This document shows, one piece after another, positions 53,315-62,802 of a stretch of 64,000 bases of DNA (positions within the stretch are counted from its first letter, which is position 1; the number at the start of each line of letters is the position of its first letter). Source of the stretch: an uncultured Paracoccaceae bacterium (GTDB lineage Bacteria > Pseudomonadota > Alphaproteobacteria > Rhodobacterales > Rhodobacteraceae); NCBI GenBank assembly GCA_947501355.1, contig CANMVA010000001.1, positions 248,001-312,000 of the forward strand, given 5' to 3'. The position numbers and the translations under genes are program-made. The notes below the pieces were generated by a model, which was given only the letters and a program-made list of their open reading frames with translations, had not been told where the DNA came from and did no database searches.

Positions 53315-53791
53315 ATGACGAACCACTTCGCGACGCGAACCCTGACATCCGCTGACGACACCGCAGAGCTGGCCCAAGCGGTCAGCAGCGTCTTGACGGT
53401 CGGGGATGTGTTGCTTCTGGAAGGTCCTTTGGGGGCTGGCAAGAGCCATTTCGCGCGGCATGCCATTCAGACCCGTCTGGGCCGGGCCGAGGATGTGCCC
53501 TCACCCACATTCACGCTGGTTCAGGTCTATGAAACGCCCGGATTGGAGATCTGGCACTGCGATCTCTATCGCCTGTCCGACCCTGATGGCGCAATCGAGC
53601 TGGGCCTTGAGGAAGCGTTCGAGACGGCAGCCTGCCTGATCGAATGGCCCTCCCGTCTGGGCGATCTGCGCCCCGCCGATGCGGTCACCCTGCAGCTTGC
53701 CATGGGTCCCGGCGACGAGGGCCGCGAAGCCGCATTTTCCGGTCCGCCTTCTGATTTTCGGACGCGGATTGAGAGTGTCCTGAATGACTGA
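53315..53791 (+). CDS. tsaE: tRNA threonylcarbamoylation ATPase TsaE
   Basis: TsaE is the ATPase that resets the TsaBD complex during t6A37 synthesis. The 158 residues include Walker A LEGPLGAGKSHFAR (about 35-48), the VPSPTFTLVQVYE switch and the HCDLYRLSD motif, all diagnostic. Its stop overlaps the amgK start by 8 bases. The order tsaE-amgK-murU-addB-addA-trxA is conserved in alphaproteobacteria. Confidence 0.95.
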   Translation: MTNHFATRTLTSADDTAELAQAVSSVLTVGDVLLLEGPLGAGKSHFARHAIQTRLGRAEDVPSPTFTLVQVYETPGLEIWHCDLYRLSDPDGAIELGLEEAFETAACLIEWPSRLGDLRPADAVTLQLAMGPGDEGREAAFSGPPSDFRTRIESVLND

Positions 53792-54812
53792 CCGCAGCAC
53801 CCTCGCAACGCAATTCCTGACCTCCAACGGATTGGGTGGTGGCACTGTCACACTGCTGGCCGGTGACGCCTCCAACCGCAAATACTTTCGTGTGCGGGAC
53901 GTGCCGGGCCAGCCCGACGCCGTGCTGATGGACGCCCCAAAGGAGCGTGGCGAAGACGTCGAGCCTTTCGTGAAAATCGCCGATTTTCTCACGGCGCAGA
54001 ACCTGAGCGCGCCGCTGATCTACGCCAAGCATATCACGCACGGTTTTCTTCTGCTCGAAGACCTTGGGGATGACCTCTTCTCCACGGTTTGCGCGGACGA
54101 CCCCGCCAGGGAGGCCGCCCTCTACCAAGCTGCAACAGACGCGCTGATTGCACTTCACAAAGCCCCGCCGCCTCAGCTCGACCCTTACGCGCCTGCACTT
54201 ATGGCCGATCTCGCCGCACAGTCGGTGGACTGGTATGCCCTTGGTCATGAGGGCGGTGTTGATCCCGCAAGGCGCGACGCTGTTTCGACCGCGATGCAGC
54301 ACGCCCTTGCTCCGTTCGCCGAAGATTTCACCGTCACGATCCTGCGCGATTATCACGCTCAGAACCTGCTTTGGCTGCCCACCCGTGACGGCCCTTCTCG
54401 CGTTGGTTTGCTGGATTTCCAGGACGCTATGATCGGGCATCCGACCTATGATCTCGTCTCGCTGCTTGAAGATGCGCGCCGGGATGTCAGCCCTGAAACA
54501 CAAGAGGCGACGCTGGCCTATTTTATCGACCAGACCAGCCGCGATCCTGCTGAGACCCGCGCCGCCTACGCCGCCATGGGCGCGCAACGCAATCTGCGGA
54601 TTCTGATGGTTTTCGCGCGATTGTCGCTGCATTTCGGAAAGCCGGACTATGTCGATTTGATCCCGCGCACCTGGGCGCATCTGCAGCGCAATCTGAAACA
54701 ACCAGGCCTTGCGACCCTACGCGAGGCCGTCGCCAACGCTTTACCCGAACCGACCCCCTCTCACCTGACGGAACTCAAGGAAAAATGCGGCACACACCCG
54801 ACGCGGTCATGA
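53784..54812 (+). CDS. amgK: Cell-wall recycling sugar kinase AmgK
   Basis: AmgK phosphorylates MurNAc (and GlcNAc) at C1 in the recycling route that bypasses de novo UDP-MurNAc synthesis. The 342 residues have the aminoglycoside phosphotransferase fold: nucleotide loop LLAGDASNRKYFRV (about 19-32), catalytic loop ILRDYHAQNLLWL and metal site GLLDFQDAMIGHPTYDLVSLLEDAR. Pairing with the next gene, a MurU-type nucleotidyltransferase, is what decides the call. It overlaps murU by 28 bases. Confidence 0.88.
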   Translation: MTDRSTLATQFLTSNGLGGGTVTLLAGDASNRKYFRVRDVPGQPDAVLMDAPKERGEDVEPFVKIADFLTAQNLSAPLIYAKHITHGFLLLEDLGDDLFSTVCADDPAREAALYQAATDALIALHKAPPPQLDPYAPALMADLAAQSVDWYALGHEGGVDPARRDAVSTAMQHALAPFAEDFTVTILRDYHAQNLLWLPTRDGPSRVGLLDFQDAMIGHPTYDLVSLLEDARRDVSPETQEATLAYFIDQTSRDPAETRAAYAAMGAQRNLRILMVFARLSLHFGKPDYVDLIPRTWAHLQRNLKQPGLATLREAVANALPEPTPSHLTELKEKCGTHPTRS

Positions 54813-55477
54813 TTTTCGCGGCCGGGTTCGGCACGCGCATGAAAGAGCTGACGCAGGATCGGCCGAAGCCACTGATCCCGGTTGCGGGAAAACCGCTGAT
54901 CGACCACGCGCTGGATTTGGTCGAGGCCGCCGCCATACCCGTTCGGGTCGCGAATGTGCACTATAAACCCGCGCCGCTGATCCGCCATTTGACGGCGCGC
55001 GATGTCGTTATATCAGACGAAACGCAAGCCATTCTTGAGACCGGCGGAGGGCTGAAAAAGGCCCGCCCTTTGCTCCCCGATGCACCGATTTTTACGATGA
55101 ACAGCGATGCGGTCTTCCGCGGCCCAAACCCGTTTGAAGCATTGCGCGCCGCTTGGAGTCCCGACCAGATGAGCGCGCTTTTGCTGCTGATCCCAGTGGA
55201 GCAAGCGCGCGGCACACAGAGCGATGGCGACTTTCAGATCGACGCAGACGGAAAGCTCTACAGAGGACTGGGGCTGATCTACAGCGGTATCCAGATCATT
55301 GATCCTCGCGCGGTCGATCCGGTCGAGGATGACGTCTTCTCGCTCAATGTCGTCTGGAACCGCCTTGCCTCTGAAGATCGCCTTTTCGGTGTGGCTTATG
55401 AGGGTCACTGGTGCGATGTTGGCCACCCCGCCGGTATCGCGATTGCCGAGGACTTGCTCGCAGGTCCTGATGTTTGA
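54785..55477 (+). CDS. murU: N-acetylmuramate-1-phosphate uridylyltransferase MurU
   Basis: MurU makes UDP-MurNAc from MurNAc-1-phosphate, feeding recycled sugar back to peptidoglycan synthesis. The 230 residues start with the nucleotidyltransferase signature MIFAAGFGTRMKELTQDRPKPLIPVAGKPLIDHAL. The metal aspartate lies in FTMNSDAVFRGPNP. It overlaps amgK upstream and addB downstream (8 bases). The presence of both genes predicts tolerance to fosfomycin when recycled MurNAc is available, as known in Pseudomonas putida. Confidence 0.9.
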   Translation: MRHTPDAVMIFAAGFGTRMKELTQDRPKPLIPVAGKPLIDHALDLVEAAAIPVRVANVHYKPAPLIRHLTARDVVISDETQAILETGGGLKKARPLLPDAPIFTMNSDAVFRGPNPFEALRAAWSPDQMSALLLLIPVEQARGTQSDGDFQIDADGKLYRGLGLIYSGIQIIDPRAVDPVEDDVFSLNVVWNRLASEDRLFGVAYEGHWCDVGHPAGIAIAEDLLAGPDV

Positions 55478-58415
55478 GCCCAGCGCAACCCCGCGTGTTT
55501 TCGGCGCGGCCCCCGGCGTGGACTTCCCCAGGGCACTGGTGGACGGCATCCGTAGCCGCATGGCGGGCAAGCCACCCCAGGCAATGGCGCAGGTCGAGAT
55601 TTACGTGAACACCCGGCGGATGCAGCGCCGTGTGCGAGACATCTTCGATCAAGGCCCGGCAACGCTGCTGCCGCGGATCAGACTGATCACCGATCTTGCA
55701 ACTGATCTTTCGCTGCCGACCATCCCACCCGCCGTGCCGCCTTTGCAACGGCGGCTTGAGCTGACCAATCTCGTTGCCGCTTTGCTCAAGCAACAGCCTG
55801 ACCTGGCGCCGAAAACCGCGCTCTATGATCTGGCCGATAGCCTCGCCGCGCTCATGGATGAAATGCAGGGCGAGGGGGTTTCACCGGAAACCATCGCAAC
55901 CCTCGACGTGTCGGATCAATCCGGCCATTGGGAGCGGTCGCTGCGGTTTCTACGTATCCTCAACAGCTTCTTTGAAGCGGGCACAGCAGCCCCGGATGCC
56001 AATGCCCGCCAGCGCCTTGTCATTGAAGCCACGCTGGAGAAGTGGGCCCACACGCCGCCAAGCCATCCGATCCTCGTGGCTGGCTCCACCGGATCGCGGG
56101 GTGCGACGGGCCTGTTCATGAAAGCGGTCAGCCGCTTACCTCAAGGCGGGATCATCCTGCCCGGCTTTGATTTCGACATGCCCTCCGCGATCTGGGAGAC
56201 GCTTCGCGATGCGCTCACCGGTGAGGATCATCCGCAATATCGCTTTGCCCGCATCTTGAAAGATCTCGACCTGTCCAAGGCAGACGTTGCGGAATGGTCT
56301 GGCCTTGCGCCCAGCGATGTCCAGCGCAATCGGTTGATTTCGCTGTCGCTGCGCCCCGCGCCCGTCACGCACCAATGGATGAACGAAAGCGAGAGCCTTG
56401 GCGACTTGAAAGACGCGACGCGCGGCCTGACATTGCTTTCCGCGCCCTCCACCCGGATGGAGGCCGTCGCGATCGCCATGCGCCTGAGGCAAGCGGCTGA
56501 AGACGGTCAGACTGCCGCGCTGATTACGCCAAACCGGACCCTGACTCGTCAGGTGACAGCCGCGCTCGACAAATGGGGGATCGTTCCTGATGACAGCGCG
56601 GGCGTTCCATTGCCCCTATCTGCACCGGGCCGGTTTTTGTTGCATATTGCAGACCTTTTTGGCCGCAAACTTACTCCTGAGGCTTTGCTGACGCTTCTCA
56701 AGCATCCCCTGACAAATACCGGCTCCGGCCAGCGCGGCGACCACCTGCGCTGGACCCATGATCTTGAGCTTCACATCCGAGATGGCAAACTGGCTTTTCC
56801 GGATAGCGACAGCTTGCAGAAATGGGCAGCTCTCGCGAAACAGGACGATGGGCGGCGGGCTTGGGTCACCTGGATTTGTGCCTTTTTGGCTGGACTAGAG
56901 ACGCATTTTGAAAGTGACCTGACAGATTTCCTAGAAGAGCACATCGCACGCGCCGAGCTTATCGCGGATGGCCCAAGCGCCAGCACACCAAGTGAGCTTT
57001 GGGGCGAGGCCGCTGGGCGAAAAGCGCTCGAAATCATCGACGAACTCCGATCCGTTGCGCCGACTGGCGGGCGGCTTGAGGTTGCCGATTATCGTTCGCT
57101 CATTCGGGGTGTTCTGAACCGGGGGGAGGTGCGTGATCGCGATGCACCGCACCCCCATGTCCTGATCTGGGGCACACTTGAGGCCCGCGTGCAAGGTGCC
57201 GATTTAGTCATTTTGGGTGGCTTGAACGAAGGTATCTGGCCCGAGCAACCAGCCCCTGATCCATGGTTGAACCGTGTGCTGCGGGATCGTGCCGGGCTGC
57301 TTCTGCCCGAGCGGCGCATTGGGTTGTCTGCCCATGACTATCAGCAAGGGATCGGAGCAGAAGAAGTTTGGCTGACCCGGTCTGTTCGGGACGCCGATGC
57401 GGAAACGGTGCCGTCCCGATGGATCAACCGCCTGACCAATCTGCTGACCGGGCTGCCAGATCAGAAAGGCCCCGACGCGGTGGCAGACATGGAAAGGCGC
57501 GGTCAGCTTTGGCTCGATCGCGCCGCCCTGTTTGAAACTCCGGCGCAAGGCATGACACCCGCTGGTCGTCCCTCTCCCGCGCCGCCCCTTGCGGCGCGAC
57601 CCGACAGCTTATCAGTGACCCGCATTCGCACGCTGATCCGCGACCCCTACGCTATCTACGCCGAGAAAATCTTGCGTCTTCAGTCACTTAACCCGCTCCG
57701 GCAGGAGGCTGATGCCCCGCTCAAAGGCATCACGATGCACAGCATTTTCGAGGCATTCGTGAAAGAAGACGGCCCGATCAATGGCTCGGAGGGCCGCGCC
57801 CGGTTGTTGCGTATTGGCGAAGCGCTTTTGGCGGAAAATGTGCCATGGCCCATGGCGCGGCGGCTGTGGCTGGCCAAGCTGGCCAAGGTCGCCGATTGGT
57901 TCATGGCCGCCGAGACCAAGCGACGCGATACGGCAGAGCCGCGCCTTTTTGAGGAGCGCGGCGAAATTCAAGTCGATACGCCTGCCTTCAAGCTTACCGG
58001 CACCGCCGACCGGATCGACATCACACAAGCCGGTGACGCGATTGTCTATGACTATAAAACCGGCACCCCGCCGACCGCGCGGCAGCAAAAGGAATATGAC
58101 ATCCAGCTGCTGCTTGAGGGGGCGATGATCGAACGGGGAGGGTTCGGAAAGATCGGGCCCGTGCCGGTTCAGGATGCGATCTATATCGGCCTTGGCGCGA
58201 ACCCGAAGGAGATCGCAGCACCGCTACAAGAGGTTTCAACCAACGCAGTCTGGGGGGATTTTCTGGGCCTCATTCGACACTATTCAAGCCCAAATCAGGG
58301 CTATACGGCACGCCGCGCGGTGGAGCGTATCGGGGATTACTCTGACTACGATCACCTTTCCCGGTTCGGGGAATGGGATATCACCGACCCCGCAAGACGG
58401 ATCGACCTGACATGA
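55470..58415 (+). CDS. addB: Double-strand break repair protein AddB
   Basis: AddB is the second subunit of the AddAB helicase-nuclease that resects DNA ends for RecA. The track starts at 55299 inside murU; ATG 55470 gives 981 residues. It has an inactivated helicase-like N-terminal part (opening ATPRVFGAAPGVDFPRALVDGI) and the alphaproteobacterial segment GGLNEGIWPEQPAPDPWLNR. A C-terminal RecB-type nuclease domain has the motif VYDYKTGTPPTARQQKEYDIQL (about 862-883). It overlaps addA by 4 bases. Confidence 0.95.
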   Translation: MFEPSATPRVFGAAPGVDFPRALVDGIRSRMAGKPPQAMAQVEIYVNTRRMQRRVRDIFDQGPATLLPRIRLITDLATDLSLPTIPPAVPPLQRRLELTNLVAALLKQQPDLAPKTALYDLADSLAALMDEMQGEGVSPETIATLDVSDQSGHWERSLRFLRILNSFFEAGTAAPDANARQRLVIEATLEKWAHTPPSHPILVAGSTGSRGATGLFMKAVSRLPQGGIILPGFDFDMPSAIWETLRDALTGEDHPQYRFARILKDLDLSKADVAEWSGLAPSDVQRNRLISLSLRPAPVTHQWMNESESLGDLKDATRGLTLLSAPSTRMEAVAIAMRLRQAAEDGQTAALITPNRTLTRQVTAALDKWGIVPDDSAGVPLPLSAPGRFLLHIADLFGRKLTPEALLTLLKHPLTNTGSGQRGDHLRWTHDLELHIRDGKLAFPDSDSLQKWAALAKQDDGRRAWVTWICAFLAGLETHFESDLTDFLEEHIARAELIADGPSASTPSELWGEAAGRKALEIIDELRSVAPTGGRLEVADYRSLIRGVLNRGEVRDRDAPHPHVLIWGTLEARVQGADLVILGGLNEGIWPEQPAPDPWLNRVLRDRAGLLLPERRIGLSAHDYQQGIGAEEVWLTRSVRDADAETVPSRWINRLTNLLTGLPDQKGPDAVADMERRGQLWLDRAALFETPAQGMTPAGRPSPAPPLAARPDSLSVTRIRTLIRDPYAIYAEKILRLQSLNPLRQEADAPLKGITMHSIFEAFVKEDGPINGSEGRARLLRIGEALLAENVPWPMARRLWLAKLAKVADWFMAAETKRRDTAEPRLFEERGEIQVDTPAFKLTGTADRIDITQAGDAIVYDYKTGTPPTARQQKEYDIQLLLEGAMIERGGFGKIGPVPVQDAIYIGLGANPKEIAAPLQEVSTNAVWGDFLGLIRHYSSPNQGYTARRAVERIGDYSDYDHLSRFGEWDITDPARRIDLT

Positions 58416-61400
58416 TCCGGAACGAGGCGACAGAACGGCAGGTGCAAGCCGCGGACCCGCTGCAATCGACGTGGCTGTCGGCGAACGCAGGCTCCGGCAA
58501 GACGCGTGTTCTAACGGATCGCGTTGCGCGGCTGTTGCTGGAGGAAGTCGAGCCGCAGCATATTTTGTGCCTGACCTACACAAAAGCTGCCGCGTCCGAG
58601 ATGCAGAACCGCCTTTTTACAAAGCTGGGCGCTTGGGCAATGCGACCGAACACGGATTTGCGCAAGGATTTGGCCGAACTGGGCGTCGAAGGCCCGATCC
58701 CTGAGGAGACGCTGCGCAAGGCCCGCGTGCTGTTTGCCCGCGCAATCGAGACGCCGGGTGGGTTGAAAATTCAGACGATCCACTCGTTTTGCGCAGCACT
58801 TCTGCGGCGCTTTCCGTTGGAGGCCGGGGTCTCCCCTCAGTTCAAGGAGATGGACGACCGCGCGGCAAAACTGCTCCGAGATGACATTCTTAATGCGATG
58901 GCCGAGGGGGCAGATCGCGCCGCTGTTGACCAGATGGCCGCCTATCTGAGCGACGATATCGCCAAGCTCGCGGCCGAGATCAGCAAGCACAAAGATCAGT
59001 TTCTTGCACAGCCTGACGAGAAGGCGTTGCGCAAACGTCTTGGCCTCTCGGAAACTGCCGTCTTGAGCGATCTGGAAAGCGGCACATTCCTGCCCGGCGA
59101 CGAGGCTCTGCTCGCTGCTCTTTTCGCTGATTTGCCGAACGGCGGTGCCAATGACAAAAAGACCGCTATAGCGCTTGCCGACCTGATCGGACGCCCTCTG
59201 AGCGTTACTGATCTGCCGGTGCTCGAGAAGGTGTTCCTCGCGCTCTCCACGACTCAGATCGCCAAGACAGGCAAGGTTCCGACGCAATCCTGCTGGGGTA
59301 AGGACGACCCGCGGCGAGAAGCGCTCAACGACTTTATGCAGCGGATTGAGGCCGCGCGACAAACGCGTCTCGCGCTCCATGCGCTTGACAAAACGAAGGC
59401 GCTTTATGGCTTTGCGGTGCCATTCGTGACGGCCTATGAGACCGCCAAGCAGCAACGCGGCTGGCTTGATTTCGACGATCTGATCCTCAAGGCGCGCACG
59501 CTTTTGACCAAGCCGGATGTGGCGCAATGGGTGCTCTTCCGGCTTGACGGGGGGATCGACCATATTCTGGTCGACGAAGCGCAGGACACAAGCCCCGCGC
59601 AGTGGGACGTGATCGAGCGTCTCGCACAGGAGTTCACCTCCGGCGAAGGCGCGCGCGCAGACATGCAGCGGACTATCTTCGTGGTGGGTGACAAAAAGCA
59701 GTCGATATACTCGTTTCAGGGCGCAGACCCGTCAGCATTTGATCGGATGCGGGACGATTTCGCGGACGGGTTGCGCGCCGTTGGAACCGGTCTTGCCAAC
59801 CTGCAAATGGCGCATTCCTTTCGCTCGTCCCCGGTCATTCTTGATCTGGTCGACGCTACGCTCGACGAACAGGACTACGGCGATACCGCAGAGCTGAAGC
59901 ACCTTGCGTTCAAGGCTGATCTGCCAGGCCGCGTTGATCTGTGGCCCGTTATCGAGAAGGCCGAAACGCCCGAGAAAGAACATTGGCGCAACCCGGTTGA
60001 TATGCTGGGCAACCGGGATCATCGCGTGGTCCTGGCAAAGCAAATTGCCAAACAGATCCGGCAGATGATCGACAGCAAAACACCGCTACCGGTTCAGGAG
60101 GGGCAAGGCGACCCCGTGACCTATCGCCCCGTGACAGAGGGTGATTTTCTGATCCTCGTGCAGCGCCGGTCAGACTTGTTTCACGAGATCATCGCAGCCT
60201 GCAAGGAAGAAGAACTGGACATCGCGGGCGCGGACCGGCTGAAGATCGGCGGCGAACTGGCGGTCAAAGACCTGACCGCGTACCTGCGCTTTCTGGCAAC
60301 ACCCGAAGACAGTCTTTCGCTTGCGTGCCTGTTGAAATCACCGCTTTTCAACTGGTCGGAACAGGCGCTTTTTGACCTCGCCCATCGGCGCAGTGTGCGC
60401 TTTCTATGGTCCGCGTTGCGCGGACAGGCCGACGCGTTTCCTGACACCCTTGCGCAGCTCAACGCTCTGCGGCGGGACGCTGACTTCCTGCGGCCCTACG
60501 AGTTGATCGAACGCATCCTGACCCGCTTTGACGGGCGGCAAAAACTGCTGGGTCGCCTCGGGCCGGAAGCAGAGGACGGGATCGACGCGCTGCTGACGCA
60601 AGCGTTGAGTTACGAGCAGTCCGAGGTGCCAAGCCTGACCGGGTTCATCACCTGGATCGAGGCGGATGACATCGAAATCAAGCGGCAGCTGGACAATGCA
60701 GGTGACCGCATTCGTGTGATGACCGTGCATGGCGCAAAGGGCTTGGAGGCCCCGATTGTGATCCTGCCAGATACGGCGGATCGCAACCCGCCGCGTGCGG
60801 ACGCCTTGATGATTGATGGCGATCAGATCTTCTGGCGTCCCGCGAAAGACGACATGCCCACGGGTCTCATGGCGCTGAAAGACGCGCGGGATCTCGCGTT
60901 ACGACAAGAGCGGATGCGTTTGCTTTATGTCGCGATGACCCGGGCCGAGAAATGGCTGATCGTTGCCGCAGCCGGGGATGCGACCAAGCCCGAACGGAGT
61001 TGGTACAAACTGATCGAGGCAGGGATGCAGACGCGTCAGGCGATGCCGTTTGACTTTTCCGGTGGCACGGGGATGCGGTTGGAGTTTGGCAATTGGCCGA
61101 CCCATGCGGAAGGCGATGACCGGTCCATCGCCGCCACGCCTGCGTCACTGCCCGATTTCTTCGATCAACCAGCAGCCAATATACCGCAGCGGGCCGAAAC
61201 GCTCTCTCCATCCGATTTGGGTGGGCCAAAAGCGCTGCCCAGCGCTGTGGCGGACGAGGACGATATCGCCAAACTGCGCGGCACACAAATCCATCTGTTG
61301 TTAGAACATCTGGCCGGACAACACACGTCTCGCTGGGATGCGCTTGCTGAAACCCTTCTTGGAGACTCCACGCTTTCAGGCGTTCTGGAGGAAGCAAAAT

Positions 61401-61753
61401 CGACCCTGACACACCCTGATCTTGGCTTCTTGTTCGCCGATGGGACGCTCGCTGAGGTTCCCATTTCAGCTGACCTTCCAACAGGTCGCATGCACGGCAC
61501 CATCGACCGGCTTATCCTGACACCTGACGCAATCCTCGCCGTCGACTTCAAATCCAATCGGAGCGTTCCAAAAACCCCGGAAGACACGCCAGACGGGGTC
61601 TTGCGCCAAATGGCGGCGTATCAGCACGGCCTTGCACAAATCTATCCGGACCATCGGATCGACACTGCGATTGTCTGGACAGCCGCGCCGCAGCTTATGC
61701 GCCTACCGCACAGTCTTGTGAAGGAAGCCCTCAACCGGATCGGCATGCCTTGA
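58412..61753 (+). CDS. addA: Double-strand break repair helicase AddA
   Basis: AddA is the UvrD-like helicase and nuclease subunit. ATG 58412 (ATGA with the addB stop) gives 1113 residues. Motifs are Walker [16 protein letters not shown] (about 25-39), [16 protein letters not shown], Walker [20 protein letters not shown] (about 387-405), [20 protein letters not shown] and a C-terminal nuclease domain with AVDFKSNRS. Both strands of a break can therefore be cut by AddAB. No RecBCD genes are seen. Confidence 0.96.
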   Translation: MIRNEATERQVQAADPLQSTWLSANAGSGKTRVLTDRVARLLLEEVEPQHILCLTYTKAAASEMQNRLFTKLGAWAMRPNTDLRKDLAELGVEGPIPEETLRKARVLFARAIETPGGLKIQTIHSFCAALLRRFPLEAGVSPQFKEMDDRAAKLLRDDILNAMAEGADRAAVDQMAAYLSDDIAKLAAEISKHKDQFLAQPDEKALRKRLGLSETAVLSDLESGTFLPGDEALLAALFADLPNGGANDKKTAIALADLIGRPLSVTDLPVLEKVFLALSTTQIAKTGKVPTQSCWGKDDPRREALNDFMQRIEAARQTRLALHALDKTKALYGFAVPFVTAYETAKQQRGWLDFDDLILKARTLLTKPDVAQWVLFRLDGGIDHILVDEAQDTSPAQWDVIERLAQEFTSGEGARADMQRTIFVVGDKKQSIYSFQGADPSAFDRMRDDFADGLRAVGTGLANLQMAHSFRSSPVILDLVDATLDEQDYGDTAELKHLAFKADLPGRVDLWPVIEKAETPEKEHWRNPVDMLGNRDHRVVLAKQIAKQIRQMIDSKTPLPVQEGQGDPVTYRPVTEGDFLILVQRRSDLFHEIIAACKEEELDIAGADRLKIGGELAVKDLTAYLRFLATPEDSLSLACLLKSPLFNWSEQALFDLAHRRSVRFLWSALRGQADAFPDTLAQLNALRRDADFLRPYELIERILTRFDGRQKLLGRLGPEAEDGIDALLTQALSYEQSEVPSLTGFITWIEADDIEIKRQLDNAGDRIRVMTVHGAKGLEAPIVILPDTADRNPPRADALMIDGDQIFWRPAKDDMPTGLMALKDARDLALRQERMRLLYVAMTRAEKWLIVAAAGDATKPERSWYKLIEAGMQTRQAMPFDFSGGTGMRLEFGNWPTHAEGDDRSIAATPASLPDFFDQPAANIPQRAETLSPSDLGGPKALPSAVADEDDIAKLRGTQIHLLLEHLAGQHTSRWDALAETLLGDSTLSGVLEEAKSTLTHPDLGFLFADGTLAEVPISADLPTGRMHGTIDRLILTPDAILAVDFKSNRSVPKTPEDTPDGVLRQMAAYQHGLAQIYPDHRIDTAIVWTAAPQLMRLPHSLVKEALNRIGMP

Positions 61754-61811
61754 CGCCAGAGTGCCGCGTCCCTACCTTCACCGTCCAAACCTCATGCCAA
61801 GGAGAGTTCTC

Positions 61812-62132
61812 ATGGCCACCGTCGCTGTCACCGATGACACTTTCGACGCCGAAGTAAAGAATGCCAATGTCCCCGTTCTGGTCGATTTCTGGGCCGAATG
61901 GTGCGGACCCTGCAAACAAATCGGCCCCGCTCTGGAAGAGCTGTCCGCCGAGTATGAAGGCAAGGTCAAGATCGTTAAGGTCGATGTTGACAGCAACCCG
62001 GGCTCTGCCGCCGCCATGGGCGTGCGCGGGATCCCGGCGCTCTTTATGTTCAAGGACGGAGAAGTGATCTCGAACCGGGCGGGGGCTGCGCCGAAAGCGG
62101 CCCTGCAAAGCTGGATTGACGAGTCGCTCTAA
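61812..62132 (+). CDS. trxA: Thioredoxin
   Basis: Thioredoxin is the general cytosolic disulfide reductant. ATG 61812 with AAGGAGAG upstream gives 106 residues. The active site is WCGPCK (Cys31, Cys34), and the rest follows the TrxA fold with [26 protein letters not shown] containing the cis-proline. Followed by a strong terminator. The 58-base gap after addA may hold its own promoter. Confidence 0.98.
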   Translation: MATVAVTDDTFDAEVKNANVPVLVDFWAEWCGPCKQIGPALEELSAEYEGKVKIVKVDVDSNPGSAAAMGVRGIPALFMFKDGEVISNRAGAAPKAALQSWIDESL

Positions 62133-62154
62133 GCGCGTTGACCCCGGAATGACG

Positions 62155-62180
62155 AAGGGCGCCCCGGTGGCGCCCTTTTC
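62155..62180 (+). terminator. Intrinsic terminator after trxA
   Basis: AAGGGCGCC pairs perfectly with GGCGCCCTT across a CCGGT loop, followed by TTCTTT. It lies 22 bases after the trxA stop and separates it from hslV. Confidence 0.88.
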
Positions 62181-62244
62181 TTTGAAACCTTGTGCGGGTT
62201 TCACGCAGCCGCCATATATCAAACACTTACGACAGGAGGCCCCG

Positions 62245-62802
62245 ATGGCTGACGAAACATTCCCCGGCTGGCATGGCACGACGATTATTGGCGTTCGTAA
62301 AGGCGATAAGGTTGTGATTGCGGGTGATGGCCAGGTGAGTGTCGGCCAAACGGTCATGAAAGGCACGGCCAAGAAAGTGCGACGTCTTAATCCGGGCGGC
62401 TATGATGTTGTCGCGGGCTTTGCCGGATCGACGGCGGATGCGTTCACGCTGCTGGAACGGCTTGAGAAAAAGCTCGAAGCGACGCCGGGCCAGTTGGCAC
62501 GGGCGTCCGTTGAACTGGCCAAGGATTGGCGCACGGACAAGTATTTGCAGAAGCTCGAAGCGATGCTGATCGTCTCAGACGGCTCGGACCTCTATGTGAT
62601 CACCGGCGCGGGCGATGTGCTGGAACCAGAGCATGACGTTACGGCTATCGGTTCAGGCGGAAACTTTGCCTTGGCCGCAGCCCGCGGCCTGATGGAGACC
62701 GATCTGGACGCCGAAGAAATTGCCCGCAAAGCCATGGCCATCGCGGCAGATATCTGCGTCTACACCAATGGCAACCTGACTGTGGAGACGATCAGCAAAT
62801 GA
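62245..62802 (+). CDS. hslV: ATP-dependent protease subunit HslV
   Basis: HslV is the proteasome-like peptidase of the HslUV complex. ATG 62245 with ACAGGAGG upstream gives 185 residues. An 11-residue propeptide ([11 protein letters not shown]) is removed to expose the catalytic threonine of [21 protein letters not shown]. The rest is typical, ending in [17 protein letters not shown]. Its stop overlaps the hslU start (ATGA). Confidence 0.97.
   Translation: MADETFPGWHGTTIIGVRKGDKVVIAGDGQVSVGQTVMKGTAKKVRRLNPGGYDVVAGFAGSTADAFTLLERLEKKLEATPGQLARASVELAKDWRTDKYLQKLEAMLIVSDGSDLYVITGAGDVLEPEHDVTAIGSGGNFALAAARGLMETDLDAEEIARKAMAIAADICVYTNGNLTVETISK

Noticed and set aside
53685-54701. 338-aa minus-strand ORF over tsaE/amgK
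   Set aside because: Antisense to two genes with clear motifs; no ribosome binding site or family signature seen.
58511-59563. 350-aa minus-strand ORF over addA
   Set aside because: Shadow of the AddA helicase frame.
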